From Leucobacter komagatae (GTDB taxonomy: Bacteria > Actinomycetota > Actinomycetes > Actinomycetales > Microbacteriaceae): a stretch of 64,000 bases of DNA. A model generated the notes under the pieces. It was not told where the DNA came from and did not search any database. It worked only from the letters and a program-made list of their open reading frames with translations. The position numbers were made by a program, and so were the translations under genes. Below, piece after piece: positions 15,243 to 24,341 of the stretch. How positions within the stretch are numbered: the stretch's first letter is position 1; each line of letters begins with the position of its first letter. The stretch is taken from assembly GCF_006716085.1 (NCBI RefSeq), contig NZ_VFON01000001.1, positions 372,001 to 436,000 of the forward strand, read 5' to 3'.

Positions 15243-16106
15243 TTAGCTGGCCGTCACTGCCTTCGCCCACGTGGCGAGCGGCATCGGTGACACGCCGACG
15301 AGCGCCGCAGCGCCGACTGTCGCGTCAAACGTGAACGCGGGCTCGGTCTGCAGCGCGGTGTAGAACCCCACGACGCCCGCAGCGGGGCCCTCACCAAGGA
15401 TCGGCGCGGCCTGCGCCCCGAACTCGGCGGGCGTAATGGCTTCGAACGCGACCTCGGTGCCGAGCGCCTCCGAGAACGCGGCGGCGAGGTCTGCGCCCTT
15501 CACGGGAGGCAGATGGCCGACGCCAACAACGCCGGTAACCGAGGGGTCTCGCAGCAGCCCGACGATCGCCTCGGCGACGTCGAGGTGTGACGCCCACGAC
15601 ACGGCGAAGTCTTCGCGAATCGGGTACCGGAGCACACCGTCCTCGCGGATACCGGCCTGAATGTGGGGGAGTAGGAGGTTCTCGAGGAACAGTCGCGGCT
15701 CGATGACCGCCGTCGGAATGCCGGTCGCGGTCACGCCGTCGACGAGTTCGGCGAGCGGCGAGTCGGCGGGCGCCTGCAGCGGGGTACCCGGCGCGCCCAA
15801 AATCACACCGCTCGTCGAGATGACGACGCGGCCGGGGCGCGCGGCCTTGACGGCGGCAGTCGCAGCGCCTGCGATCTTCATCAGCTCATCTTGCGGCGCC
15901 ATCGGGAGGTGGATGAAGACCGCGTCCGCGCCGGTGTAGGCCTCGGTGAGGTCGCTCTCTGACGTTGCGTCGACTGCGAGCGCACGGGCGCCGGGAACCG
16001 GCTTGCCGGAGCGGCTGAGCGCGATGGGCTCTTCGCCGAGGGCGACGAGAGCGGCTACGACGGGGGACCCTTGGGCGCCTGTTGCGCCGTGAACTACTGT
16101 TCTCAT
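15243..16106 (-). CDS. NmrA/YtfG-like NAD(P)-binding protein
   Basis: 287 residues, atypical extended SDR. The dinucleotide motif is VVHGATGAQGSPV at the N-terminus; there is no YxxxK pair, as in NmrA-type sensors and quinone reductases such as QorB. Divergent from an HxlR regulator with an inverted repeat between, so it is probably induced by quinone, aldehyde or oxidative stress; that stimulus is inferred from other HxlR-controlled genes. Confidence 0.83.
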   Translation of the reverse strand: MRTVVHGATGAQGSPVVAALVALGEEPIALSRSGKPVPGARALAVDATSESDLTEAYTGADAVFIHLPMAPQDELMKIAGAATAAVKAARPGRVVISTSGVILGAPGTPLQAPADSPLAELVDGVTATGIPTAVIEPRLFLENLLLPHIQAGIREDGVLRYPIREDFAVSWASHLDVAEAIVGLLRDPSVTGVVGVGHLPPVKGADLAAAFSEALGTEVAFEAITPAEFGAQAAPILGEGPAAGVVGFYTALQTEPAFTFDATVGAAALVGVSPMPLATWAKAVTAS

Positions 16107-16111
16107 ACTTC

Positions 16112-16162
16112 AATAGTGCAGCAAGAGCATCAGTTACATCAACTGCACTGTTGGGGTAGACT
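16112..16162. promoter_or_regulatory. HxlR operator and promoter between NmrA-like and hxlR genes
   Basis: AATAGTGCAG (16112-16121) and CTGCACTGTT (16143-16152) form an inverted repeat matching at 9 of 10 positions, centres 31 bp apart (three helical turns). TAGACT (16157-16162) is the leaderless -10 for the HxlR ATG 7 nt further on. Confidence 0.65.
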
Positions 16163-16169
16163 TCAGCCC

Positions 16170-16490
16170 ATGACCGAAGAACTTCCCGAGTGCGGGGTTG
16201 CCCGCTTCCTTGTGCTCCTCGAGGGGCCGTGGGCGACGCTTATCGTTCGCGAGCTGTTGCGCGGCCCGCTCCGGTTTGGTGAGCTTCGCGACTCGCTTCC
16301 TGGCATCAGCCCCCACACGCTCACGAGCCGGCTGCGGCAGTTCGAGGCCCACGGGCTGGTGACCCGCACCGTGTACGCGGAGGTTCCGCCGCGCGTCGAA
16401 TACGAGCTCACGCCGCTCGGGCGAGAGCTGCGCACGGTGCTCGACGCGATGGCGGAGTGGGCGCTGACGGTTCCGGCCGCCAGCGCGTAG
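16170..16490 (+). CDS. HxlR-family winged-helix regulator
   Basis: 106 residues, nearly all one HxlR domain: GPWATLIVRELLRGPLRFGELRDSLPGISPHTL carries the recognition helix in its last third, followed by the wing (YAEVPPRVEYELTPLG). Cys8 (LPECG) is placed where many HxlR/YodB proteins have a redox-sensing cysteine. ATG 16170 fits TAGACT plus 7 nt. Divergent from the NmrA-like gene, its probable target. Confidence 0.92.
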   Translation: MTEELPECGVARFLVLLEGPWATLIVRELLRGPLRFGELRDSLPGISPHTLTSRLRQFEAHGLVTRTVYAEVPPRVEYELTPLGRELRTVLDAMAEWALTVPAASA

Positions 16491-16503
16491 GGAGGGCCGG
16501 AGT

Positions 16504-17019
16504 TTAGCGGTAGAAGCCCTCGCGCAAGTTGATACCGTGCTCGACCCAGGCCTTGAGGGCAGCGAGCATGCCCGTCCAGCCCTCGCAATTTCCGAACGCG
16601 GCCCGGGCGCCGGCCTCGGTTGCCTGCCACGATCGCTCCGTAATCTTGACGAGGGTGCGTGTGTCGTCGTCGAACGGCTCGAACTCAAACACGACAGTGG
16701 TGTAGCCCGCTCCATTCGGCCCATCCGGACTATCTGACCCGCTCGCGGTGGCCTCGCCCGCCCACCTGATCTCGATCCGGCTAGGTGCCTCCGCGGCGAC
16801 CACGGTGACCGGGAACGCGCCGGGGAAATCGGCGAAGTCCCACTGCACGATGAGCCCAGTGTCTATGCGGCCGACGGCGCCGCCCGTCGTGAAGTATTTC
16901 GAGAGCTTCGCGGGGTCAGCGACCGCCTCGTAGACCTCGGCGCGCGGTCGGGCAACCCTGCCTGAGACGGTGAAGCTGAGTTCGGAGGGTGGGCCCGGGG
17001 TGTTGTCCGTGTCGCTCAT
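16504..17019 (-). CDS. SRPBCC/AHSA1-like protein
   Basis: 171 residues. The pattern FTVSGRVARPRAEVYEAVAD then KYFTTGG, VQWDFADFPGAFPVTV and the C-terminal helix GWTGMLAALKAWVEHG is that of the START-like AHSA1 fold, which binds small hydrophobic ligands. No enzyme function can be assigned. A -10 TAGATT lies 6 nt before the ATG (leaderless). Confidence 0.85.
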   Translation of the reverse strand: MSDTDNTPGPPSELSFTVSGRVARPRAEVYEAVADPAKLSKYFTTGGAVGRIDTGLIVQWDFADFPGAFPVTVVAAEAPSRIEIRWAGEATASGSDSPDGPNGAGYTTVVFEFEPFDDDTRTLVKITERSWQATEAGARAAFGNCEGWTGMLAALKAWVEHGINLREGFYR

Positions 17020-17025
17020 GATGCA

Positions 17026-17031
17026 AATCTA
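17026..17031 (-). promoter_or_regulatory. -10 box of the SRPBCC gene
   Basis: TAGATT on the minus strand, 6 nt before ATG 17019. Confidence 0.5.
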
Positions 17032-17107
17032 ACCGCCGGCGTCGAGAGTCGCACCTGTGAGTTTCGGTGGCCTTTCAGCGGGTGAGGCGTCGATAAACTG
17101 GGGAGCT

Positions 17108-17608
17108 ATGACGCATGCTCAAGATGTCGAACCTGGCGGGCAGTTCTCGGTGCGCCTCGCTCGCGAAGCCGACGTGGGGGCGATCTTCGCCGTGCGACTC
17201 GCCGTCCGGGAGAATGTACTCACGATGGCGGAGCTCGCTCGGCTTGGCGTGACACCCGAGTCGTTTCGCGAGTTGATCCGCGCCTCCGCAGATACCTGGG
17301 TGGCGGAGCGCGATGGCATCGTCGTTGGGTTTGGGAGCGTGGACCGGGAAGAAGGCAGCGTGTTCGCGTTGTTCGTGGACCCGGGGTCGTCAGGACTCGG
17401 GATTGGCGATGCGATCCTTTCGCGGCTCGAGGCGAGCCTGTTCGCCGATTGCGAGACCATCTGGCTCGAGACCGGTGCCGAGAGCGGTGCGGCTCAGTTC
17501 TACGCGCGCCGTGGCTGGCGGGTGACTGTTGCCCTTGCCGATGGCGACGTGCGCATGGAAAAATCCCGGAGTGCCTCGGTCGGTGGCCCAGGGGCGAGCC
17601 GCCGATAG
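17108..17608 (+). CDS. GNAT-family N-acetyltransferase
   Basis: 166 residues. FSVRLAREADVGAIFAVRL is the first strand/helix, FALFVDPGSSGLGIGDAILSRLE is the acetyl-CoA-binding motif A region (the usual RGxGxG reads SGLGIG), and AAQFYARRGW is motif B. Substrate unknown. ATG 17108 has TAAACT 8 nt upstream and GGGGAG close to it. The last 109 bp overlap the tail of the convergent AraC gene. Confidence 0.85.
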   Translation: MTHAQDVEPGGQFSVRLAREADVGAIFAVRLAVRENVLTMAELARLGVTPESFRELIRASADTWVAERDGIVVGFGSVDREEGSVFALFVDPGSSGLGIGDAILSRLEASLFADCETIWLETGAESGAAQFYARRGWRVTVALADGDVRMEKSRSASVGGPGASRR

Positions 17609-18480
17609 TCGGTGGGGGAGAGCCGCCAGTGGGCTGAGAACCGCCGACTTGCGTAGCTCGGATCCTCCCACCCGACGGTTCGGCCGGCCGCCGCTACCGT
17701 GAGTTCGGTGGTCCGCAGCAGGTAGGCCATGCGTTCGGCACGCAGCTGTTGCAGGTACGCCATCGGCCCAACGCCGAGATCGGCACGGAACGCGCGCACG
17801 AGCTGAGAGCCGGAGGTATTGAGGGCCGCAGCGAGCCTGTCCAGCCGCCACGGCGCGGCGAGCCGGGAGTGCAGCAAAGAGATGGCTTGGCTCGTTCGCT
17901 CGCTGTGGGGCAGCAGGGTCGCCTCGCTCGTGAAGTGGGGCGGCGCGAGCGGTGAGGAAGCGAGGGGCGTTGCCGTCGCCCACTGGTTCGCGAGGAAGTC
18001 CATGAGCTTGTAGGCGATCGCGACCTGCCCGAGCAGCGTTCGTTCAGGGGCCTCAGCGATCCGGGTGAGGAGATCTCCGAGTCGCGCGGCGTCTTCCCGC
18101 TGCAGGAGGAGTGCCGCCGCAGCGCCCGGTGTCGCAAGGTGGTGGATCGCTGGCCCCATGGCCGCAGTGAGTTCTGGCGAAGCGGTGAGCGTGGCGAGGA
18201 GGCCGCGCGTGAGGTAGACGTTGGTGAAGCTGAGTTCGGAGACCGCTCGGTGAGCGTGCCAGCCCTGAGGGCCCAGGATTAGCAGGGTGTCGGGGGCGAG
18301 CGGATGCACGCCAGCCTCGGTGAAGTGTTCGCCCTCGCCCGCCGTGATCAGCGCGACCTCGGCGAAGTCGTGCGCGTGCGCGACCATGTCTTTGCGCAGC
18401 TCAACGCGTTCTGCGGCGAGCACCGTGCCCGGTCGGGCGAATACTTCAGCTTCGGACAGTACGTAGAGGGGGCCCGTCAT
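17500..18480 (-). CDS. AraC-family transcriptional regulator
   Basis: 326 residues from ATG 18480 with GGGAG 7 nt upstream. The N-terminal half is a cupin-like sensor (FAEVALITAGEGEHFT, LILGPQGWHAH); the C-terminal AraC double helix-turn-helix is visible as WRLDRLAAALNTSGSQLVRAFRADLG and VAAAGRTVGWEDPSYASRRF. About 30 residues after the domain are antisense to the acetyltransferase gene and look like an unselected tail. Target unknown. Confidence 0.88.
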   Translation of the reverse strand: MTGPLYVLSEAEVFARPGTVLAAERVELRKDMVAHAHDFAEVALITAGEGEHFTEAGVHPLAPDTLLILGPQGWHAHRAVSELSFTNVYLTRGLLATLTASPELTAAMGPAIHHLATPGAAAALLLQREDAARLGDLLTRIAEAPERTLLGQVAIAYKLMDFLANQWATATPLASSPLAPPHFTSEATLLPHSERTSQAISLLHSRLAAPWRLDRLAAALNTSGSQLVRAFRADLGVGPMAYLQQLRAERMAYLLRTTELTVAAAGRTVGWEDPSYASRRFSAHWRLSPTDYRRLAPGPPTEALRDFSMRTSPSARATVTRQPRRA

Positions 18481-18944
18481 GCCGCGCTCCCACCACGCTG
18501 GCCGGGGTGCGCACGGAGACGTCCGCGCCGGCCTGCGGCCAGGGCTGTGAAGTTCGGGGCGGTGCCTGGCCAATCGAAGTCTGTGAGGCTGGGGCTGCCG
18601 AAATCGGTGCGTTCAAGTCGTTCGCGCTGCGGGCGCACCCCATTCATTTCGGTGCGATCACTAGCTGAGCGGGGCCAGGTTGCGGCGGTCATACTGAGAG
18701 CTTTCGGGGTTGGTGTAGGGCCGGGGGCTACCCCACCTTGGCAGGTAATTGACGCGCGCGCCAGGCCTGAGTGAAGCCACGCTTGGATAATCGAGTCACA
18801 TGCACGGGGTGCGAACGTTGTGGGTTCCAGCCCGAGTTCCTTGCAGAAATGTGTATACAAAAATGTGACAACGGGCCTGGTTTTTGTATACATTGTTGAT
18901 CAGTCTCGTCCGCCAACGACGGCGGGCCAGAAGTCAGGAGAACC
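18481..18944. promoter_or_regulatory. 464-bp intergenic region carrying the importer promoter
   Basis: No gene is supported between the AraC start and the binding-protein start. The distal 350 bp hold no convincing signal. The last 100 bp carry the promoter and two GntR sites described separately, and AGGAG at 18936-18940 before the ATG at 18945. Confidence 0.6.
18852..18894 (+). promoter_or_regulatory. two TGTATACA operators on the importer promoter
   Basis: TGTATACA occurs at 18852-18859 and 18885-18892, 33 bp apart (three helical turns), extended as GTGTATACAA and TTGTATACAT. The GT/AC core matches sites of FadR/FCD-type GntR proteins, and such a regulator is encoded at the operon end (26128). 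GTGACA (18865-18870) and TACATT or TATACA at 18887-18894 are the -35/-10 candidates, so the second operator sits on the -10. Confidence 0.7.
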
Positions 18945-20600
18945 ATGCAGGATCACGGAACGCGTGTGCGTGCGTCCCGGAAGTGGGTGAGTGTGGTCGC
19001 ATTGGCCACGCTCGCGATGACCGTCACTGGGTGCGTGCCGTTGCAGTACCCGGAGGCGCGCGGCCCACAGACCGACGTCACCGAGGCCCCGTCAACGGGC
19101 AAGGGAATGCAGAGCGGGGGTGACCTCGTCATGGCGCTGTCCTCGGAACCCGACAAACTCGACCCGACGACCTCGACGTCGCTCTACACGCGCTTCGTCA
19201 TGAACGCGATGTGCGAAAAGCTCTACGACATCGACGCCGACGGCCAAATCGTCCCGCAGCTGGCGACCGAGCTTCCCGAGGTGAGCGCTGACGGCTTGCG
19301 CGTGACGATCCCCGTTCGCACGGGCGCACAGTTCTCCGACGGCACCCCATTCAACGCCGACGCCGTGCGCGGCACGCTTGAGCGTAACCTCACGCTCGAG
19401 GGCTCGACCAGAAAAGCCGAGCTTGGGCCGATCGAACGGGTGAGCGCCCCCGACGCCGAGACCGTCGTCGTCGAGTATGCGACACCGTTCGCGCCACTCA
19501 CCGCTGCCCTCGCCGACCGCGCCGGCATGATCCTGTCCCCGACAGCGCTCGCCGACGACACCACGGCATTCGCCGATAGCCCCAGCTGCGTAGGAGCTTT
19601 CAAGTTCGTCGAGCGCATCCCGCAGACATCGATCAAGCTTGAGCGCGACCCCGGGTACTACGCTGCCGACGAGGTTCACCTCGACACGATCACCTTCCGC
19701 ATCATGTCTGACGCGAACATTCGCGCCGCGAACCTGCGCTCGGGCGACGTGCACGTTGCCGACGCGATCTCACCGCAGGATGCCGACGCGCTCATGCTCG
19801 AGCGCGACATCGAGGTGCTGCAGTCGGGGTCGCTTGGCTACCAGGGTCTCACCGTCAACATTGGGAACACCAACGGCACCGGGCAGCCCGTCGAACAGCG
19901 GGAAGGGCCACTCGCCTCAGACCCGCGCGTGCGCCAGGCACTCTCGATGTCGATTGACCGCCCTGCGCTTGTGAACTCGGTCTTCAACAACTGGTACGAC
20001 CCCGCCTGCAGTGCGATCTCGCCGAACAGCCCGTTTGCGACACCGGCGTCGAGCAACTGCCCCGAATTCGACCCTGAGGGCGCGAGGGCGCTGCTCCAGG
20101 AAGCCGGCGTGGACATTCCGCTCACGGTCACGCTGAACGTCGCGAACTCGCCAGACGCACTGCGCTACTCGCAGGCCCTGCAAGCGAGCGTGCGTGAGGG
20201 CGGCTTCAATCTGCGCATCGAGCCTGTCGAATACTCGACCCTGCTCGACATGCAGAAGGGCGGCAAATTCGACCTCATGCAGATCGGCTGGTCGGGTCGC
20301 ATCGACCCGCACGGCAACATGGCCACCTTCCTCACAACGGGAGCCGGCAACAACGACGGCGGTTACAACAGCGCGGAGATGGACGACCTGCTCGCCCGCG
20401 CCGCGCAGCTCAGCGACATCGGCGAGCGCGCCGAACTCTACGGCGAGGCCGTCGAGCTCGCGCAGCGAGACAACCCGCTCATCTACACCTACCGGCAGCG
20501 CAACATCACCGCTCACGCATCCGACGTCGCCGGTGTTAGCACCTACACCGACGGGGTCGTGCGGCTGAGCCGCGCCGGTTTCGTCGCCGAGGAGGACTAG
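18945..20600 (+). CDS. ABC importer substrate-binding lipoprotein, family 5 (peptide/glutathione type)
   Basis: 551 residues. The signal peptide ends in a lipobox at LAMTVTGC (Cys about residue 28), so the protein is tethered outside the membrane. The family 5 pattern follows: MALSSEPDKLDPTTS, CEKLYDIDADGQIVPQLA, FSDGTPFNADAVRGTLERN and, near the end, GWSGRIDPHGN. Starts an operon with two permeases, a gamma-glutamyltransferase and a double ATPase; this gene set recalls glutathione/peptide importers (Gsi type). The ligand is inferred, not shown. Confidence 0.9.
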   Translation: MQDHGTRVRASRKWVSVVALATLAMTVTGCVPLQYPEARGPQTDVTEAPSTGKGMQSGGDLVMALSSEPDKLDPTTSTSLYTRFVMNAMCEKLYDIDADGQIVPQLATELPEVSADGLRVTIPVRTGAQFSDGTPFNADAVRGTLERNLTLEGSTRKAELGPIERVSAPDAETVVVEYATPFAPLTAALADRAGMILSPTALADDTTAFADSPSCVGAFKFVERIPQTSIKLERDPGYYAADEVHLDTITFRIMSDANIRAANLRSGDVHVADAISPQDADALMLERDIEVLQSGSLGYQGLTVNIGNTNGTGQPVEQREGPLASDPRVRQALSMSIDRPALVNSVFNNWYDPACSAISPNSPFATPASSNCPEFDPEGARALLQEAGVDIPLTVTLNVANSPDALRYSQALQASVREGGFNLRIEPVEYSTLLDMQKGGKFDLMQIGWSGRIDPHGNMATFLTTGAGNNDGGYNSAEMDDLLARAAQLSDIGERAELYGEAVELAQRDNPLIYTYRQRNITAHASDVAGVSTYTDGVVRLSRAGFVAEED

Positions 20601-20605
20601 AACGC

Positions 20606-21559
20606 ATGCCACGCTACATTCTGAACCGGCTCTGGCAGTCCGCGCTCACGCTGTTCCTCGCCTCGATCGTCGTCTTCATTGGCGTTCGTGCGATCCCGGG
20701 TGACCCCGCTCTCGCGATGGCGGGGGAGGAAGCCGACCCCGAGACCGTCGCCGCAACACGGGAACGCCTCGGCCTCGACAAGTCGATCTTCGTGCAGTAT
20801 CTGTCGTTCGTCGGCAACCTGTTCCGAGGTGATCTCGGCAACTCGCTGCGCACCGGCGCACCCGTGACCGACCTCATCGGCGCGACGCTTCCGGTCACGC
20901 TCTGGCTTGCCACCTACGCGATCGTTATCGCAGTCATCGTTGGTGTGCTTGCGGGCGTCATCGCCGAGCGCTTCCGAGGCCGCTGGCCCGAGTGGATCGC
21001 GAACATCTTCGCGATCGTCGGGCTATCAGTGCCGAACTTCTGGCTCGGCATTCTCGCGATCATGTACCTCTCCGTGATCTTGGGCTGGTTCCCCGCCTCC
21101 GGGTACGTCCCGGTGCTGGATAACCCAATCACGGGTCTCTACTACCTCACGCTGCCCGCGATCATTCTCGGGATCAGCCTTGCCGCCGTCATCATGCGCC
21201 AGACGCGCGCCTCGATGATCGAATCGATGGGATCTGACTACGTGCGCACGGCACGGGCGAAGGGTCTTGGCCGCTTCCGGATCCTGTTCCGCTACGGCCT
21301 ACGGAACTCGCTCATCGTCGTCATGACGATCGTGGGTCTCCAGCTCGGCGGCCTCATCTCGGGCGCCGTCGTGACCGAGCGCATCTTCGGCCTGCCAGGG
21401 TTCGGCAAGCTCACACTCGACGCCGTCTTTACCCGCGACTACCCGGTCATCCAGGCCGTGGTGCTCGTCGTAACGCTCGCCTACATTCTGATCAACCTTG
21501 CCGTGGACGTGCTCTACTCGGTGATCAACCCCCGCATTCGCGTGGGAGGGAGAAAATAG
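20606..21559 (+). CDS. ABC importer permease, DppB/GsiC type
   Basis: 317 residues with six hydrophobic segments. The N-terminus RYILNRLWQSALTLFLASI and IPGDPALAMAG are typical of DppB; the EAA loop reads SDYVRTARAKGLGRFRILFRYGLRN. The ATG is 6 bp after the binding-protein stop; its own TAG overlaps the GTG of the second permease. Confidence 0.93.
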   Translation: MPRYILNRLWQSALTLFLASIVVFIGVRAIPGDPALAMAGEEADPETVAATRERLGLDKSIFVQYLSFVGNLFRGDLGNSLRTGAPVTDLIGATLPVTLWLATYAIVIAVIVGVLAGVIAERFRGRWPEWIANIFAIVGLSVPNFWLGILAIMYLSVILGWFPASGYVPVLDNPITGLYYLTLPAIILGISLAAVIMRQTRASMIESMGSDYVRTARAKGLGRFRILFRYGLRNSLIVVMTIVGLQLGGLISGAVVTERIFGLPGFGKLTLDAVFTRDYPVIQAVVLVVTLAYILINLAVDVLYSVINPRIRVGGRK

Positions 21560-22482
21560 TGTCTTCGAATTCCCCAACAACGCGCGCTGCGCAGGCAGTG
21601 CCGCCGTCGACCGCCGCGATCGCGGTTGGCTCCGACCTCGGCTCGGACCGCGGTCGCCTCTGGCGGTCGCTCCGCCGCAACCCGCTCGGGCTCGCCGGTG
21701 GAGTGCTGCTCATTATCGTGCTGTTTGTCGCGCTCTTCGCCCCGCTCCTCGCGCCCTATGATCCGGCCGAGGTGCACTTCGACACCCCGTTCCAGGTCCC
21801 CGGAACCGTTGGCTTCGCACTCGGCACGGATGACCTCGGTCGCGACATCCTCTCGCGGATCCTGTACGGCACGCAGGCGTCCGTTCAGGTCGGGTTGCTC
21901 TCCGTCGCGCTCGCGATTGTCATCGGCGCACCGCTCGGCTTGCTCGCAGGGTACTGGCGCTGGCTCGACGGCATCGTGTCGCGCCTCACCGACGTGATGC
22001 TCGCCTTCCCGTTCCTCATCATTGCCGTGGGCCTGGCGGCAATCAACGGGGCGAGCCTTGGCAACGCGGCCGTCGCCCTCGGTATCGCCCAGATCCCGAC
22101 GATGATCCGCGTCGTGCGCGCAGAGACCTTCCGGGTGAAAGAGCTCGACTACGTGCTCAGCGCGCAGGCCATGAGCGCCGGGCCCACCCGGATCCTTGGC
22201 GGGCACATCCTGCCGAACATCGTCTCCGCGATCATCGTCCAGGCGACCGTGATCATCCCCGTCGCCGTGATCGGCGAGGCGATCCTCTCCTTCCTCGGCC
22301 TGGGCATTCAGCCCCCCGGCTCGAGCCTCGGCATCATGCTCTCCGACGCGCAGCAGTACATCTTCCGCGCGCCGAGCGCGGCCGTGTTCCCGGGCCTTGC
22401 GATCATGGTGATCTGCCTGGCCTTCAACCTCTTTGGAGACGCTCTCCGTGACGCGCTCGACCCGTCGAGCGCGAGAAAGTGA
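21559..22482 (+). CDS. ABC importer permease, DppC/GsiD type
   Basis: 307 residues. RRNPLGLAGGVLLIIVLFVALFAP is the first membrane helix, FALGTDDLGRDILSR precedes the core, and the EAA loop is ELDYVLSAQAMSAGPTRIL. GTG start shares one base with the upstream stop (TAGTG). Forms the heterodimeric channel with the preceding permease. Confidence 0.93.
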   Translation: MSSNSPTTRAAQAVPPSTAAIAVGSDLGSDRGRLWRSLRRNPLGLAGGVLLIIVLFVALFAPLLAPYDPAEVHFDTPFQVPGTVGFALGTDDLGRDILSRILYGTQASVQVGLLSVALAIVIGAPLGLLAGYWRWLDGIVSRLTDVMLAFPFLIIAVGLAAINGASLGNAAVALGIAQIPTMIRVVRAETFRVKELDYVLSAQAMSAGPTRILGGHILPNIVSAIIVQATVIIPVAVIGEAILSFLGLGIQPPGSSLGIMLSDAQQYIFRAPSAAVFPGLAIMVICLAFNLFGDALRDALDPSSARK

Positions 22483-24341
22483 ACCCCATGCCTTTCACAC
22501 CACCACCAGCATTTACGACGCGACCGACGCTCGAAGGCACCTTCGGCATGAGCGCGTCGACGCACTGGCTCGCGACGGCGAGCGCCCAGGCCGTGCTTGA
22601 GCGCGGCGGCAACGCATTCGACGCGGCCGTCGCGGGCGCCTTCGTCCTCCACGTCGTCGAGCCCCATCTCAACGGGCCCGGCGGTGACATGACCGGGGTC
22701 TTCCACGTCGCGGGTTCGAGCGATGGGCCGCGCGTGCTCATGGGCCAGGGGCACGCGCCCGCGGGCGCGACCCGAGAGCACTACCTCGGGGAGGGTCTCG
22801 AACTCGTGCCCGGGTCGGGCGCGCTTGCCGCGGCCGTTCCTGCCGCGGTCGACGCCTGGCTGCTCTTGCTCGCTGAGCAGGGCACCTGGGAACTCGCAGA
22901 CGTGCTCGAGTTTGCGATCGGGTACGCCCGAGACGGGCACGCCGCGCTCGCACGGGTGTGCACCACGATTGAGAGTGTCCGCGAGCTGTTCCTCGAGCAC
23001 TGGCCGACCTCGGCTGAGCTCTGGCTCACCGAAGGCGAGGCTCCGAAGCCCGGGCAGGTCATCCGAAACGAGCCCTACGCGCGCACCCTCGACAGGCTGA
23101 TTGCGGCTGGTGCCGCTCTCGGCGAGGGCGCCGAGGGCGGCGAGGGCTCAGCGGGTGCCGAGGGCGCCGGCCGCGTCGCCCGCATCGAGGCGGCGCGCGA
23201 CGCGTGGTCAGACGGCTTCGTCGCCGAGGCCGCGGCTGACTTCGTGCGCACCCCGCACCGGCACTCCTCGGGCACGGACCACGCCGGCGTCATCACGAAG
23301 GCCGACTTCGCCGGTTTCCGCGCGAGCACCGAGGACGCGGTCTCGATCGAGTTCCGTGGTGTGACCATCGCGAAGACCGGAGCCTGGGGCCAGGGCCCCG
23401 CACTGCTGCAGACGCTGCAAATCCTTGCCGGATTCGCAGACGACGAGATCGACCCGTCAACGGCCGATGGCGCCCACCGCATCATTGAGGCGCAGAAGCT
23501 CGCCTACGCCGACCGTGAGGCGTACTACGGGGACCACGAGGTGCCCCTCGATGTGCTGCTGTCTGAGGAGTACGCGGCTGAGCGGCGCGCGCTCATCGGC
23601 GAGACCGCATCGGCCGAGTTCAGGCCCGGGAGTGTTCCCGGGTACGCTCCGTTCCAGCCGCCCCTGCGCACCGAGTACCGGCCGCCGGCCCTCGCCGAGG
23701 GCGAAGCGATCGCCGGCGTCGGTGAGCCCACCGTTTCGAAGGCGGGCGTCACCAAGGGCGACACGTGCCACATCGACGTCGTTGACCGCTGGGGCAACAT
23801 GGTGTCGGCGACTCCCTCCGGCGGCTGGCTGCAATCGTCTCCGGTCATCCCCGAGCTCGGCTTCTGCCTCGGCTCGCGACTGCAGATGACCTGGCTCGAG
23901 GAGGGCGCGGCCTCCACGCTCACCCCGGGGAAGCGGCCACGCACGACGCTGACCCCGACGCTCGTGCTGAGGGACGGCGAGCCCGTGCTCGCGCTCGGTT
24001 CGCCCGGCGGCGACCAGCAGGATCAGTGGCAGCTCCTGTTCCTGCTGCGCGTGCTCGTCGGCGGCTACACCCAGCAAGAGGCCATCGATGCCCCCGCGCT
24101 GCATACGACGTCGGTGCCGGAGTCATTCTGGCCGCGCACGTGGACGCCGGGCGGCGTCGTGGTGGAGGATCGGCTCGGCGACGATGTCATCGAGGCGCTC
24201 GAGGCTCGCGGCCACAAGATTACCCGCGCGGGAGACTGGGCGCTTGGCCGCCTCTCCAGCGTCGGACGGAACCCACAGACCGGCGCGCTTTCGGCCGCCG
24301 CCAACCCGCGAGGAGCGCAGGGCTATGCAGCAGGACGCTAA
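22479..24341 (+). CDS. gamma-glutamyltransferase-family protein
   Basis: 620 residues, an Ntn hydrolase cleaving gamma-glutamyl bonds. Seen: RGGNAFDAAVAGAFVLHVVEPH and GPGGDMTG in the large subunit, and KGDTCHIDVVDRWGNMVSA, where Thr429 (codon at 23763) should be the self-cleavage site and nucleophile. PSGGWLQSSPVIPELGF and LGSPGGDQQ follow. No signal peptide, so it should act in the cytoplasm on imported substrate. The GTGA start overlaps the permease stop; ATG 22488 is an alternative start. Lies inside the importer operon, pointing to glutathione or gamma-glutamyl peptides as cargo. Confidence 0.9.
   Translation: MNPMPFTPPPAFTTRPTLEGTFGMSASTHWLATASAQAVLERGGNAFDAAVAGAFVLHVVEPHLNGPGGDMTGVFHVAGSSDGPRVLMGQGHAPAGATREHYLGEGLELVPGSGALAAAVPAAVDAWLLLLAEQGTWELADVLEFAIGYARDGHAALARVCTTIESVRELFLEHWPTSAELWLTEGEAPKPGQVIRNEPYARTLDRLIAAGAALGEGAEGGEGSAGAEGAGRVARIEAARDAWSDGFVAEAAADFVRTPHRHSSGTDHAGVITKADFAGFRASTEDAVSIEFRGVTIAKTGAWGQGPALLQTLQILAGFADDEIDPSTADGAHRIIEAQKLAYADREAYYGDHEVPLDVLLSEEYAAERRALIGETASAEFRPGSVPGYAPFQPPLRTEYRPPALAEGEAIAGVGEPTVSKAGVTKGDTCHIDVVDRWGNMVSATPSGGWLQSSPVIPELGFCLGSRLQMTWLEEGAASTLTPGKRPRTTLTPTLVLRDGEPVLALGSPGGDQQDQWQLLFLLRVLVGGYTQQEAIDAPALHTTSVPESFWPRTWTPGGVVVEDRLGDDVIEALEARGHKITRAGDWALGRLSSVGRNPQTGALSAAANPRGAQGYAAGR

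Noticed and set aside
18785..18845. A tRNA 3'-half-like stretch (GTGGGTTCCAGCCCGAG) that might be an attachment-site remnant.
   Set aside because: The T arm has a mismatch and no acceptor or D arm can be paired; no integrase gene is near.
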